A DNA stretch of 64,000 bases. It comes from Branchiostoma floridae. Its lineage: Eukaryota > Chordata > Leptocardii > Amphioxiformes > Branchiostomatidae. The notes beneath the pieces were generated by a model. It made no database searches, had not been told where the DNA came from, and worked only from the letters and a program-made list of their open reading frames with translations. Numbering within the stretch: the stretch's first letter is position 1; the number at the start of each line of letters is the position of its first letter. The DNA lies in contig NC_049994.1 in NCBI RefSeq assembly GCF_000003815.2, positions 12,714,662 to 12,778,661 on the forward strand, given 5' to 3'. The translations under genes and the position numbers were made by a program. Positions 13,801 through 24,999 of the stretch are shown piece after piece.

Positions 13801-15289
13801 GGAGCCCGAGACAGAGGACGCCGGTCCGAAGAGGAAGGTGAAGAAAAAACGAGGAAGGCCTGCACGTGGTCGGACGGACACGACAGCGGGGCCGTCCGGA
13901 CAGCAGGAGTCTGCAGGGGGGACATCGGAGAGGGAAATTGACATAGACATCGAACTAGAGCCTCTTAGAGAAGATGAAGATCAAGCCATGGTACAGTCTA
14001 CATTTTGTAATAGTGGGCCAATAGATTTGTGGTACATATTGAAAAATCTATCAATGCTTTGTATTCTTTAAGGTGATTGAAAGTTAAGAAGAAGAAGTGG
14101 AAGAAACGTGTTTTCCTTCCATAAACCTTTAGGTTAACACAAAAAAAGGAGTTTCCCCGAAAAGAAAAGATACTAGTATCAAGGGAACTTTTTTTCCAGA
14201 AAGTTATGAGTGACACCAAAAATTGCCATTGATACACTTATTTTTACTAGATGTTTTTTTTTTAAATCTGTAAGTTGTAACAGCTGATCATTCAATGTGT
14301 TTCCTCAGACAGTGAATGTGATCCAGTTGCCCCCTGCTCTGCCACGCCTAACGACAGGGCGGCTCCACCCGCTGACCACGCCCCGAGTCTGGCACCCGAG
14401 GCACTCAGACCTGGCCAGGGAGGCGCTACGTCTGCAGACTTCCGAACTGAGACCTGCCAGACAAGACAACACAAGTAAGTGGCACAACTTCTGCTTTTGT
14501 AGTTGATGGCTTAAGATGGTTTGATTATGTCCCAAATGCAGAATTCCCTCAAGTTTTAATGTATTTCATCTTGATCTGAGTGACATTCAAAACACCTGGT
14601 TTGCTGACTGAGTTCAAGTTGGTAAAAGCCACAAGACGATACATATTATTATGACTTACTCTGTTTAACATACAGTGTACTATTTCAAAACAAAGCAATG
14701 TTAGATGACAGATGTAACCCTTTACCCATACTGCTTGATATGGTAGCACTGCATTGTTAGCCATATCAGCCATCCAGCAGCATTATAGCTCCCGAAGTCT
14801 CTTCTGTCCTCTCAGCAAATTTGCGGAGAGGACAGAACGGACTTGGGAGCTATAATACGACTGGATACCAGGCTACTGCATTGTATCTATTTGGAAATTT
14901 CAGAAACACACCGACAACACACATTGACAAATGCAAAACATTGTTATCCATATACATCCTCTTTCCCTACAGGAGTAGAAGACATGCCTGTTCCTAATGA
15001 TGAGAGCTATTACATCATCACCCTCCTCGGGTTAAACAATGACGTTGCCGTGGACATGCTGTTCTTTCCCGTGAGAAACAGCGACCATCGGGCAGCGTAC
15101 AGCCACGACCACGACGGGTCATTCCTTGCCATGTTGGAAAATGGCGGCATGGCGATGAACACAGAGGACCTGGGACTTCCCTCGCATGAAGAGTTGTTGG
15201 ACGTACGTCTGGTCTGTGTGCTGGACTGCTTTTCTCACGGAGGGGACAATGTCGAACTGGTGCTCAACAGGGCCTACAGGGTCAGGTAG
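5972..15289 (+). CDS. RADX: RADX-like single-stranded DNA-binding protein, 14 exons
   Basis: Orthologue of vertebrate RADX (RPA1-related ssDNA-binding protein), which binds ssDNA at stalled replication forks and restrains RAD51. Exons: 5972-6106, 6744-6881, 7325-7448, 8618-8758, 8989-9152, 9744-9848, 10345-10625, 11098-11338, 11838-12035, 12630-12757, 13007-13378, 13780-13990, 14309-14474, 14973-15289. All have GT/AG borders and matching phases, giving 906 residues against about 855 in human. Diagnostic stretches are WNNEDPYG (165-172), HYGKPGRDK, DPEWDLPDVKYKF, the WVHVTDQTS OB strand, GFHGYHGY (448 on) and a terminal DESYYIITLLGLNNDVAVD domain. The N-terminal half is a series of OB-fold segments. 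Residues about 553-600 are Q/N/R-rich low complexity, and 693-707 form an AT-hook-like basic patch (KKKRGRPARGR). The gap at 7493-8332 is intronic, because exons 3 and 4 join in phase. The start is the only ATG giving an open first exon. Confidence 0.93.
7493..8332. other. Assembly gap (840 N) in RADX intron 3
   Basis: Unknown bases within the intron between RADX exons 3 and 4. The flanking exons are phase-compatible, so no coding exon need be hidden here. Confidence 0.99.
8562..8582. repeat. Fragment of TCTCCAAGCAGA hairpin MITE
   Basis: GTAGGATCTGCTTGGAGATT matches one terminus of the hairpin elements at 26109-26289 and 57473-57622. It lies in RADX intron 3, 36 bp before exon 4. Only this terminus was seen. 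Confidence 0.5.
10742..10913. repeat. (TG)n microsatellite in RADX intron 7
   Basis: Long TG dinucleotide run with CA/TA interruptions between RADX exons 7 and 8. It is purely intronic. Confidence 0.95.
14772..14867. repeat. Hairpin element, about 48-bp arms
   Basis: Two near-complementary arms with almost no loop, centred at GCAAATTTGC. The arms contain TTATAGCTCCC and its complement. It resembles a foldback MITE inside RADX intron 13. Confidence 0.75.
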
Positions 15290-16170
15290 CGACCTTGACG
15301 TCAGGGTCAGGCAGTGAACTTTGCACTTGACCTTGTACAAGGATAACCATTAGTGACCATGTGGACAATCCTGTTGTTACTACATTCTGGAGCTTAAAGA
15401 TAACAACATCTATAGCACAAGGATGACTACAACACATCAGGGCATCCAATCACAGCACTGTTAACACTGCAAGATGTAAGATCAGCCAATCAGGGCAGTT
15501 CTTACATCAAGTCTTGTGATCACACTTTGTGATGACCAATCAGTGCCTTGCCTTGAGCACAATGCCATGAGATGGCCAATCAAATTGTGTGGTTCTGACT
15601 GTTGCCATGGCTACTATAAATGGTCCCACAGTTTCATTGTTGTCAGATCACCTATACTTCAAGAAATGATGATATCTTTGTTGTGGTATAAAACTAAACA
15701 ACACCTAGTTGGTTGATCGTTTATGGTTGAATGTCCAAAGTACATCGTGCCAATGGTTTTATATGTATATATCAATTCAATGCTGGCATGGTCAATTATA
15801 TCTACTTATATATTTGCTTCTATTCAGCCACAATGTTCCTTGAATGTTTTCCTAAGAATTTAGTACTCTTATCTTCTCGATACATGTGTGTGTAAAGGGA
15901 ATTCTTTTTAAGGGTTCTAACAATGTTTTATATCTTTAAACTTAAGCCTAACATTCGTGTACATATGTTCTCCATATGCTAACCCTCATGAACTACAAAA
16001 CAGTGTTTTTACAAATATTCACTATGTACAAGAAGTACAAGTTGGCACAGGTATAAGAATTGCAAGTTGCAACCATTTTTTACATACATATTTATAGACT
16101 AGTGCAAAGTCCCATGGATGTTTTCAGTTATTTGAGAAGATTACAAATAAACATTCGTCCATCTTTGTCT
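15290..16170 (+). other. RADX 3' UTR
   Basis: Sequence after the RADX stop, ending near an AATAAA at 16146-16151. It holds at least four CCAATCA-type motifs between about 15440 and 15580 and no other gene. Confidence 0.55.
16146..16151 (+). terminator. Poly(A) signal for RADX
   Basis: AATAAA about 860 bp after the RADX stop codon. It is the first canonical hexamer I noticed downstream. Use is inferred. Confidence 0.5.
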
Positions 16171-16844
16171 ATGTGACTTGATTTATTCCATTTTAAGAGT
16201 CATTGCACGAGAAAACCAGGCAATACCAGGCAGAGGCCGGAAGATGGGGGTCGGCCAAATCGACTGAAACTTTTTATGTGTGATAGGTATGTGGAACTAT
16301 GAACAGCCATATACTTAAAACCCTCCAGCTATTTTTCGTTATGGCGTTCTGGGACCCCCCTCAGGGACCCTCCAAAATCCAACAATTTATGCCTGAAAAT
16401 TACTGAAATTTCGATGGCTATTCTGAAAAATCTAATTAAGGTACGAACAAAAGTTTTGCATTTCCATATAGCATGGGGTTTAAAGTGTTACAGACCAAAA
16501 GTTGAAGATGATGCATTAAAGATAAGAGGGTGTGCAAGGGGGTTACCTGAACCATTGAAAGCAGAATTTTTGTCACTGTAAATTTTAGTCATTTTTAAGG
16601 CGCAATAAAATCTATGCGCAGCGGGTCTGGTGAATGGTTTTAATGTTGATAGAGAGAGGAACATCTACTTATTCAAAAACAATCGTCGTCTAATTGGGCC
16701 ATACATAACGCGAGCCGTGAGAGGGGGGTCTTTATGGGGATTTTTCGGGTTTTGGTCTTTAGTAAATCGGGTGATTATATTACTCTATGGGGGGTAAGTC
16801 ATGGCGAATGTTTGCGAAGTTGTTTGTGAACCATGCATAATTGT

Positions 16845-18775
16845 AGAAATATCATGATTAATTGGCGATATTAATTTGGGCTCCATATGGGGGATTTGGG
16901 GATACTATAAAATTAATTTTGCTGATTTTATACATGTTTACTGTTACTTTTTAATGTTATTAAACTGGTATCTGTTCCTAAATTACTTTTTACCTACCAG
17001 CTATGTCGTACATAATGTGAAGGCTCTACATGGGGGTTACCAGGACTCCACAAATGTGATACCATTTAATAGAAAGGGCACATGCAGGCGGATATACTTC
17101 ATACATATTGAGAATCATAGAACAAGACCACAACAAAGGTCAAGATTAACGCTTTTGGGGATGGATACGTGTACATTATACTTTTTTTCATCAATATGAG
17201 TGCATTATAGGTACTGCTATAGACAAACAGCATTACATCAATGGTTTGTTAATATGCCTGACTATTCATTCACCACTATAAGGTCATGCTGATTTGTGGA
17301 ACTGATATGAGTATACGAATACAGAAATGCCCGGAAAAAGTTGCCTTTCTCATGTCAATATTCAATAAGGCTATTTAAATGATGACCACATGTCAACTAC
17401 GGTATACCATAGCGCACAGTTTAGGTTACAAAGTGCTGTACATCAATTGCTATTCATTCATTACCGTAAGGACAAACCAAAAACGAAATATATGACAAAC
17501 CCTTTACATATAGAACAATTTTAGTATCAAGTAAACTGTCGAGACGCAAATTCAAACGCAGAAGACAGTTCACTTTTGTTTAAGTGGTGATATAGCACTT
17601 TTTTGACGCTACGAAAGAATAAATTAAAGTAACAAATTACAAAAATTACAGCTAAGCAGGTTACAATATTGGGCCTTTCAGTAGCACAGAGACAGCATGG
17701 AAGCACAGAATTTGTGGCCACTAACATGGAGTCAATTAACTAAATTTAGATGGAGTGCTTTCAAGAGATTTTGTACCCAATTGCAATATGTCTAGTATTA
17801 GGTCCTACCAGGGTCTGTTAGCAATTACAGCTAAATGTTTAATCAGATTTTTAAAATCTAATGTAGTTCTTTGTAAAGGATTCGTCAAAGACTTTTTGGC
17901 TTGTGGTGTGCACATCAATTATAAGCTTTTTTCATTGTCAGAAAAAAAAACATTTAGATTTAAACCATACTATAATTCATACAAAGCAGCTACAAAATGA
18001 GCAAATCATCATCAGTCACTGTGTTCTGCATATAGTCTGGGAAGTCCTATAGCTGCATTCAGTCTTTCTGCATATAATGAGCAAATATATGCCGTAGATT
18101 GCAAACACATCAGCAAACGTTAATTTGTACTAATTACTAAAAATGCCAACGTCAATTCCAAGGTCAAACGAGAAGATGTGATAGAACGAAAATGAAGAAT
18201 CTGTTGTTTGGTATATCTTACCCTGTTTGTCATTTGTTCAGCTTTCCTGACCACACCACCTCACCATAATGGGTGCAAATTTTTTCGGCCATTTTTTTAT
18301 TAGCCTACTTGCATCAGTTCCCTAATCAGCATGACCTTATGGTGGTGAATGAATAGTCAGGCATGTTTAACAAACCATTGATGTAATGCTGTTTGTCTAT
18401 AGCAGTACTTATAGTGCACCCGCATTGATGAAAAAAGTATAATGTACACGTATCCATCCCCAAAAGCATTAATCTTGACCTTTGTTGTGGTCTTGTTCTA
18501 TGTTATTTTTCAATATGCATGAAGTATATCCGCATCCATGTGCCCTTTCTATTAAATGGTATCACATTTGTGGAGTCCTGGTAACCCCCATGTAGAGCCT
18601 CCTCATTATGCATAACATAGCTGGTATGAACAAGAAATTTAGGATCAGATACCAGATTAATAACATTAAAAAGTAACAGTAAACATGTATATAATAAGCA
18701 TAATGCCTTTTATAGTATCCCCAAATCCCCCATATGGAGCCCAAATTAATATTGGCTATCAATCATGATATTTAA
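16845..18775. mobile_element. Large inverted-repeat (foldback) element
   Basis: Two arms of about 500 bp in opposite orientation: 16845-17345 and 18275-18775. Matching landmarks are TTAATTTGGGCTCCATATGG with its complement near 18730-18750, and GGTCATGCTGATT (about 17282) with AATCAGCATGACC (about 18324). Arms are diverged by an estimated 10 to 20 percent. The roughly 930-bp middle has no convincing open frame, so this is a non-autonomous element. Its inner right part (17935-18250) recurs near 25000-25200. Confidence 0.8.
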
Positions 18776-18839
18776 TCTTAAATAAACATCTTATTAACGA
18801 ATTATGATAACAATCAGTTTGAATGTTGAGAATTTTTTT

Positions 18840-19300
18840 AAATTCCGATAAATATTTTGCTTAATCTTGATCGTTTTGGTTGATTCTATATTTTTTACTT
18901 GATGCTGATAACTGTTTCGTTTTTGATTATGCCCTTGTCGAATATTGATCGTAATATTGCATTAAGGTATGTCTCGTCCAAATATCTGACGCGATTTTTT
19001 GTTCAATCCTTATTAATTTAAAAAAACCATTTCCATAATACTGATTATAATTTTGCTTGATCTTTACCTTCATTCGTTTTGATAATTCGGATTTCCCGTC
19101 TCGGGTTATTTCCTGTTAATCAAACCAAACATGAATGTTTCATCTTGATTATTTATCATCCTGATTATCTCTTTTCGATCTGGATAATCTTTTGTTTAAC
19201 CCTGATTATCATTGTTTTTAAATCCAGATTGTCGTTTTCTTTCATCCTAATTATCGTTTTGGCCTTTGCTTGATCCTAATCTTCGTTTTGATAGATTGGA
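18840..19300. repeat. Degenerate tandem array, about 20-29-bp unit
   Basis: Read on the minus strand, units resemble AAAACGATAATCAGGAT plus a short A-rich spacer. Periodicity is clearest between 19130 and 19300 and decays leftward. The array begins within the last codons and stop of the minus-strand gene at 19276-20049. Confidence 0.65.
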
Positions 19301-20049
19301 TTTTTCGTCTGAATCTCTGAGAGCGAAGTCTCTGCGTAGGGCTGGATTGTAGGATAACCCTGACCGTCCTCGGCTTGTTCCCCCGCACTTTGTGATGTGC
19401 CATCGTCGGTCTGTTCCTCGTCAGCTTGCGGTGTACCGGAGGTGTTTGCCCGGTACACGGGGTTCGCCATGGCGCGTACCGCCACCAACCCCGCGTTCCC
19501 CGTCCCCTGTAGAATCCTGCACGTCGCTCCCAAGTGACGTTTGCAGCAGACGAAGATGAAGGACAAAATACAGCTCAAGGCAAAACCGCAGACGAAGGCC
19601 AGCACAACACGGATGCTCAAAACGCTTGCAGTATCACCGTTCTGTTTACGAGGACGGGTGATCATGGTGACGGTAGCCATGGTGATTGTAGATGGCCATA
19701 ATGGCTTGTCCGTAAAGTTCTTTGTAGTCTCGTAAGTACTTTTCAAATCTCGTTTATTTTCGGTAGATTTGAATGAAGAGTAGAGGCGCTCCGTAGTCAG
19801 TGATGGTTTGTTGTCCCTTGTAGCAGATTCGCTATGGCTATGGCTATGTTTATGATTATGGTTATGGTGATTGTGACCATAAGGGCCCTTTTTGTTCGTC
19901 TCTTGTGCTCGACTGCCACTGAAGTCTTTACAAACCCATTTTTCTGCCCCTCCTTTTTTGTCAGGGCACTCTGAGATTGACGGACTGTTGCCAATTCCCA
20001 ATGCAACGACTACCACTACAAACGGAAAGAAAGAACTTCTGAATTTCAT
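19276..20049 (-). CDS. Intronless single-pass membrane protein, His-rich ectodomain
   Basis: A 257-residue uninterrupted frame with no recognised family. Residues 1-20 are a clear signal peptide (basic start then a VVVVVALGIG core). The ectodomain (about 21-145) has only two cysteines (C28, C40), a run of eight histidines alternating with N, K and S at 59-72, and an NFT glycosylation sequon at 111-113. A transmembrane helix spans about 146-168, followed by CCKRH as stop-transfer. The cytoplasmic tail is acidic and carries two NPxY motifs (NPVY 196-199, NPIY 250-253) plus YPTI and YAET tyrosines, suiting PTB or SH2 binding and endocytosis. A TATA box sits about 80 bp upstream of the ATG. Such tails resemble those of lancelet leucine-rich-repeat receptors (inference). 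The histidine run could bind metal, which is unproven. Confidence 0.72.
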   Translation of the reverse strand: MKFRSSFFPFVVVVVALGIGNSPSISECPDKKGGAEKWVCKDFSGSRAQETNKKGPYGHNHHNHNHKHSHSHSESATRDNKPSLTTERLYSSFKSTENKRDLKSTYETTKNFTDKPLWPSTITMATVTMITRPRKQNGDTASVLSIRVVLAFVCGFALSCILSFIFVCCKRHLGATCRILQGTGNAGLVAVRAMANPVYRANTSGTPQADEEQTDDGTSQSAGEQAEDGQGYPTIQPYAETSLSEIQTKNPIYQNED

Positions 20050-20125
20050 GACGTGCCCGTTTTTTAACTAGAAGCTATTGATGCAGAAAGTTGTATAAAT
20101 TGGACTAGACTGGATAACTTAACGT

Positions 20126-20135
20126 CTTATATATA
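20126..20135 (-). promoter_or_regulatory. TATA box of the membrane-protein gene
   Basis: On the minus strand this reads TATATATAAG, about 77 bp upstream of the ATG at 20049. This spacing allows a start site near 20100 and a 5' UTR of about 50 bases. Confidence 0.5.
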
Positions 20136-20365
20136 CGTCTTGTGTTGGTCGAAGTATCGGGGTTATGGAATGTTCAAAAATTTAGTTAAATCCTAGAACT
20201 GTTGTAGAGTGTAACACGTTTCCATAGAGTACAGCAGGGGCCTACCCACAAAACAGCCTTCAAAAAGATTTGCAGTTAAAATATCCACAGGTTAATTGTG
20301 AAGGTCGTTTGGTGAACTGTATATATTTGTTGCTGCACCGTGTGTCTGCGAAACTGGTATGTTAT

Positions 20366-20540
20366 GCTGAAGGGCGGTTATACCGGCTATATGATACTCC
20401 GAAGGGCGGTAATACCGAATATACAATACTCCGAAGGGCTGTTATACCGGCTATACGATACTCCAAAGACAGTTGTATACGGTCTGTACAGATACCTAGA
20501 AGGGCAGCTATATCCACTATACAGATATGGATACAGGTTT
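20366..20540. repeat. Minisatellite, about 35-bp unit
   Basis: About five imperfect copies of a unit with GAAGGGCGGTTATACCGG followed by CTATATGATACTCC. No gene is associated with it. Confidence 0.8.
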
Positions 20541-21597
20541 TAAAATCAAATTTCCAATCTCAGTTTGCCTAGTTGTTGTCTTAGGCAATTCTAAATCTAC
20601 GATGCGTAATCATGCCTTTCGTACAAATCCGTTTGTGTTGATATCAATTCACATAGATCTGATTCTGTAAGAAACAAAAGAGAAAAAGAATTGTTATATT
20701 TTACCTAGACTTGAATTATTCAAGATTGGTTCAGAATGGGGGAGGTATTTCTATAGAAAATCGTTTGGCATGTATTAATGTATGACCATGTTCCATTTGG
20801 ATGTGACTTTAATATGAGATTGTCTGCGGCGGCGTCATATCGTATGCAATTGCGATCGCTACCACACGACAGTGGTATTCTTTCAGTCATGAATATTACT
20901 TTACCTTTAGGTTTAGGGAGAGAAAAATTCAATTCAGGCTTACAGACACAACAATAGCAACAATAAACGAGTATTTTCCCTTTTTTCTCCGTTTTTTTCT
21001 TAGAATAAGTATTTTGTCCATATTAATGATTATTGGTGAATTTGGAATAAAACAAATATATATAATTTAGAATAATATGTAAAGCATCGCGACATGAACA
21101 CACATGCACACACTCACACAAACACGCACAGACAAAGAAATTGACACATACACATAACATGTTGTACGGAAGGAATAAAAACATACGTGACATTGGAAAA
21201 TCCCCTTTTTGTAGGAAAATGAACAGATATTTGCGAGTGATATTGTAAATATTGTAAAATGGCGTAGAACTCTAACTAACGGTCCGAATCAAAGTCCTAA
21301 AAATGCTATCAGAATTAGCTGACTTCCGCCCTTTCATGCATAAATCCAAGAAAACACAAACACACAAAATATAAAACTTCTTCGGGTTGAAGTGAAAAAC
21401 GTACCAAAAATCGCAATGATTCATATGTTGACGACACCATTCCATCTGTTTCGAGATGAAAAGTGAAACAATTGTCTTTGTTCCCTCGGCAAAGAAGCAC
21501 AAATTAAATCTTTCTGTGAAAATTAATGGCCATAGAATGTAAAGAACACGAGAAACAGACACCCCCCCTCCCAAGAGATTCTCGATTTAGCGTGTTC

Positions 21598-21631
21598 ACA
21601 GACAACACACACACCAACACACGCATGCACG

Positions 21632-21680
<49 letters not shown>

Positions 21681-21760
21681 ACATAAACACACAGACTTGT
21701 ACGCACACACACCACACATGCACACACTAACACACTAACACGCATTAGCATATGCACACA
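21598..21760. repeat. (CA)n microsatellite
   Basis: CACACA run with minor interruptions. Overlapping open frames of repeated Cys/Val or Thr/His are artefacts of the repeat. Confidence 0.95.
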
Positions 21761-21783
21761 TACACACGCGCTCACGCATGCAG

Positions 21784-21820
21784 AAAGAGAGAGAGAGAGA
21801 GAAGAGGGAGAGGAAAAGGA

Positions 21821-21862
<42 letters not shown>
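21784..21862. repeat. (GA)n microsatellite
   Basis: AGAGAG tract split by a GGAAAAGGAAGGG interruption. It directly follows the CA repeat. Confidence 0.95.
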
Positions 21863-21863
<1 letters not shown>

Positions 21864-22298
21864 TGAATTATTGTGAGACATAACACATTTACCTGGGGCG
21901 CCTGAGAAGCACATAAAACTTGTCCTGACGTCAATGCAGGCGATGTAGCGAATGTATCCTTTGCCTCCTAGCCTCTCGTTCAGGACGTATGCAAATGTTT
22001 TACGATGCTGATGTACAAATTTATATTCTAGACGAACACGTTCACCGGGTAGCCTAATCACCGATCAGCCAACCGGCTTATATATCCATGCACATCTTGC
22101 AGTTCAACGACAGGCAAAGTCATTTTCTTTACGCGAGTTGTCTGGGAGGTAATTTGAGATTTGATACGCAAGAGACTGACGTGAGATTGAAAAGGTCACA
22201 CAAACACACGTCACAACTTGACATGAATGGCGTCTTCACCAGACAAATGTTTGTCACCACGACACTTTTTTTTGCAGCAACTTTCGATACTGTTTGGG

Positions 22299-22714
22299 CT
22301 AGGGGTGGGTACGGTACAGTATACCGGTACAATAGCTTTTTTGTCTTGTTGGACCGGTCAAGAAAAAAAATCAGTTTACCGTATGTTGGACCGATTCGAT
22401 AATAAACAGATTATACCAATTAACAGGCGTTCACGTATTTAAGGGCTTACCGGTCCAAGAAAATAAGACTGAGGTAGAGGACAATTGAAATTTATAGTTT
22501 TACCAAGCTTCTGCAGTTAGTGTGGCTTACATGACTCGAATAGTATTTTAAAAGTCAAAAATAATCTTTAGTAGCGAAATGGACCATTGTTTGTGTATCG
22601 TCTGCACAAAGGTTTTCACATCAGGTTCAGGTTCAGGTCCGGACTTGTACCTGAACGTCTGAAACTTGGACCGTACCTGTACCTGAATTTTCTGTACCGG
22701 TTCCCCACCCCTAG
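22299..22714. mobile_element. MITE family A, copy 1 (416 bp)
   Basis: Starts CTAGGGGTGGGTACGGTAC and ends GTACCGGTTCCCCACCCCTAG-like, so the termini are inverted repeats. Interior motifs (TTGTTGGACCGGTC near the left end, AGGTTCAGGTCCGGAC near the right) recur in copies at 34558 and 58224. No coding capacity. Confidence 0.85.
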
Positions 22715-22954
22715 TTAGGGCAGTGGGTTGTTATCATGATTGTGTACATTTGGTCATTTGTACAAGTTGTGTACATTTTGATCAATGAATGCAGTGGAAA
22801 ATGAAACACATTTTATTCGTGTACCCACAAGGAAACCTATTATATATAAAAGAAACAGATTTTATTTCAAAAGGGTGCCACAATTTCACCAAGCTTTAGC
22901 CACCAAAGAGGTCACGAAAACACTATATTTCTACTAAAAACAGTCCATTAACCA

Positions 22955-23120
22955 CTAACAGTTCATAACCAAAAAAGAAGTCAAACCCGATAATAGTATT
23001 CATTGTATCATATCACATTGATTAGACACAAGTTTTATGTACCACACTGATAACTTCACTTAGTCCTTGTGCAATTAGCCTTCGGGAATGATCTTTGAAA
23101 TAAAACATTTAGTTATCCAC
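22955..23120. repeat. Dispersed repeat, copy 1 (second copy 41870-42062)
   Basis: Shares ordered motifs with 41870-42062: AAGAAGTCAAACCC, GATTAGACA, GTTTTATGTAC and GCAATTAGCCTTCGGG. Both copies are in the same orientation. The family was not identified. Confidence 0.55.
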
Positions 23121-23628
23121 TGTGTCTAGGGCGCGGAATCGGTATTGGAAGGCCTCCCACAACCTTTTACCGTCTGAAACGAAGTCAGGCACTCATTTTT
23201 ACACCCGGGTGGAGAGAAGGAAGTGTTTTGTCTAGAGACAACATCGGTGCCATTTCAGGTGACTCGAAGCTAGGGCAAATGCGTTCTGGGACTAACACGC
23301 TAAAAATCTCGCCAGCAGATTGGCAATCAAAGCATATGAATAAGGTAAAAATTGCCAATAGAAGTAAATAATTTCGAGGGTTGCCACTAAGAAAATTTGG
23401 TGGCGATTCATGGCCACCCAAAGAATTTGGCCTTCGCGCAAGTGGGGAGGGGGGCTCTCTATTGAGGTTTTAGCCTTGTAAAGCGGGTGTGACTTATTTG
23501 CTCTTTTACGGATTTTTATCTTTTACCCTTTGTGTCTATACTTTAAGCTGATGTTCCCATGATAAAGTCAAGTTTCATTCAAATACAATTTGGGACGCAG
23601 CGACGTTGCCAACATACCACAGTCCAGA

Positions 23629-23682
23629 GATATACCAAGGAGGTTAAAGAAAGTGATTCTTTAACCTCCTTGGATATACCAA
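23629..23682. repeat. Short perfect hairpin flanked by 10-bp direct repeats
   Basis: AAGGAGGTTAAAGAA and its exact complement are separated by five bases, and GATATACCAA stands on both sides as a direct repeat. Confidence 0.7.
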
Positions 23683-24999
23683 AGTAAGGTCTCAACTTTG
23701 ACAAATGACAACAGACATCATCCCATCTCCGAATTTATTATGGCAAATGTGATGAGATACAATATGTAGCTTTGTGACAATATGCAAAGGAGCAGTCTCA
23801 AATAATATCGCCTGAAATGGTCTTATGACCCGTTCCAGCCTCGTTTTAGTGTATGACCCGGAAAATCCAAGATGGCCGCCACATCTGGAAATGACTTTCT
23901 GCGTACATTAAAGTCTTAATGAGTTTTGCATTACTAGTATTTGAGCTCATGTAAAGTTTGAGGTCGAAGAAATAGTTTCTGTATTAGATAACCAGGTGGC
24001 ATAAAGGTAGATCAAATCAAAATACATTTTCACCGCTGCAAAGAAATGTTGATACGTAACCCATACGAATTTGAATATACATAAACAGTGTGAACGCCTT
24101 CTTATATGGCGTGCAGTTTTTACGTAGGCGTGAATGTGTGCTGCAGAAATGAATAACTCTTATTTCAGACATAATTCCAACTAAAGATATAACAAAGTGC
24201 AATGAAAAAGAAACACAGTTCAACTGAAACTATGAAAGCTTCAAACCAAACATGACAGCGACAATGAGAAAGATTAGGCTGCTATTGTCGGTAAAACAGC
24301 ACGGCGACGTCACGTGTCACGTGGTCTCGATGATAGGTTACTGAAACCTTCTGTGGGATATTTGAAACCTTTCTAGCACAATTTTTAAGAATGTTTTTGA
24401 AGAAAATGTTAACTACATTAACAAACATGAATTTCCATGCTTTCACCAAACAAATTCATGACATGCTAAATACCTAATGCTATACGAGCGATCGCGATGA
24501 TGTCACGGTGACGCAGTGGTAGGCAAAAAGCAGGTGTTTTCCAAAAGATTGATTTACATATCAACCAGTAATTTGAGCCGCTAATTTGAATATCAATTTT
24601 TGATCCAATCTACTGACGTCCTGGTAGGCAACAACCGTCCAATCAATACCCCGGATATAAACAACAACAGCGATCGCTCGTATAAGGACATGCTAAAAAC
24701 GGAACATTGAATACTGAATATCAGTATTTTCCTTCACCTGATATTTTCAGAGTACTGAATGCCTTCGTAAGTTTTCATGCAAGTCTACTGTCAAAACTAA
24801 AACATTTCCTCCTTATACCTCATTTAACCCTTTTAGTACTAGCTAATCATCACCATAAAACTCAGTAATTCTTAACAACAATAAACAAAAAAAACATGTG
24901 CACAATTTCACCCAATAAAAAGCAAAATCCATGTTGATTTGATTACATGGATGACACTTGGGTGTGCATAATTTCTCATTCTTTTCCAAAGAAAGCATT

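Noticed and set aside
16876-17199. 107-codon frame with a mirror-like frame at 18562-18762 (-)
   Set aside because: The two peptides match because the DNA is an inverted repeat. Neither resembles a known protein, and the second is shortened by stops.
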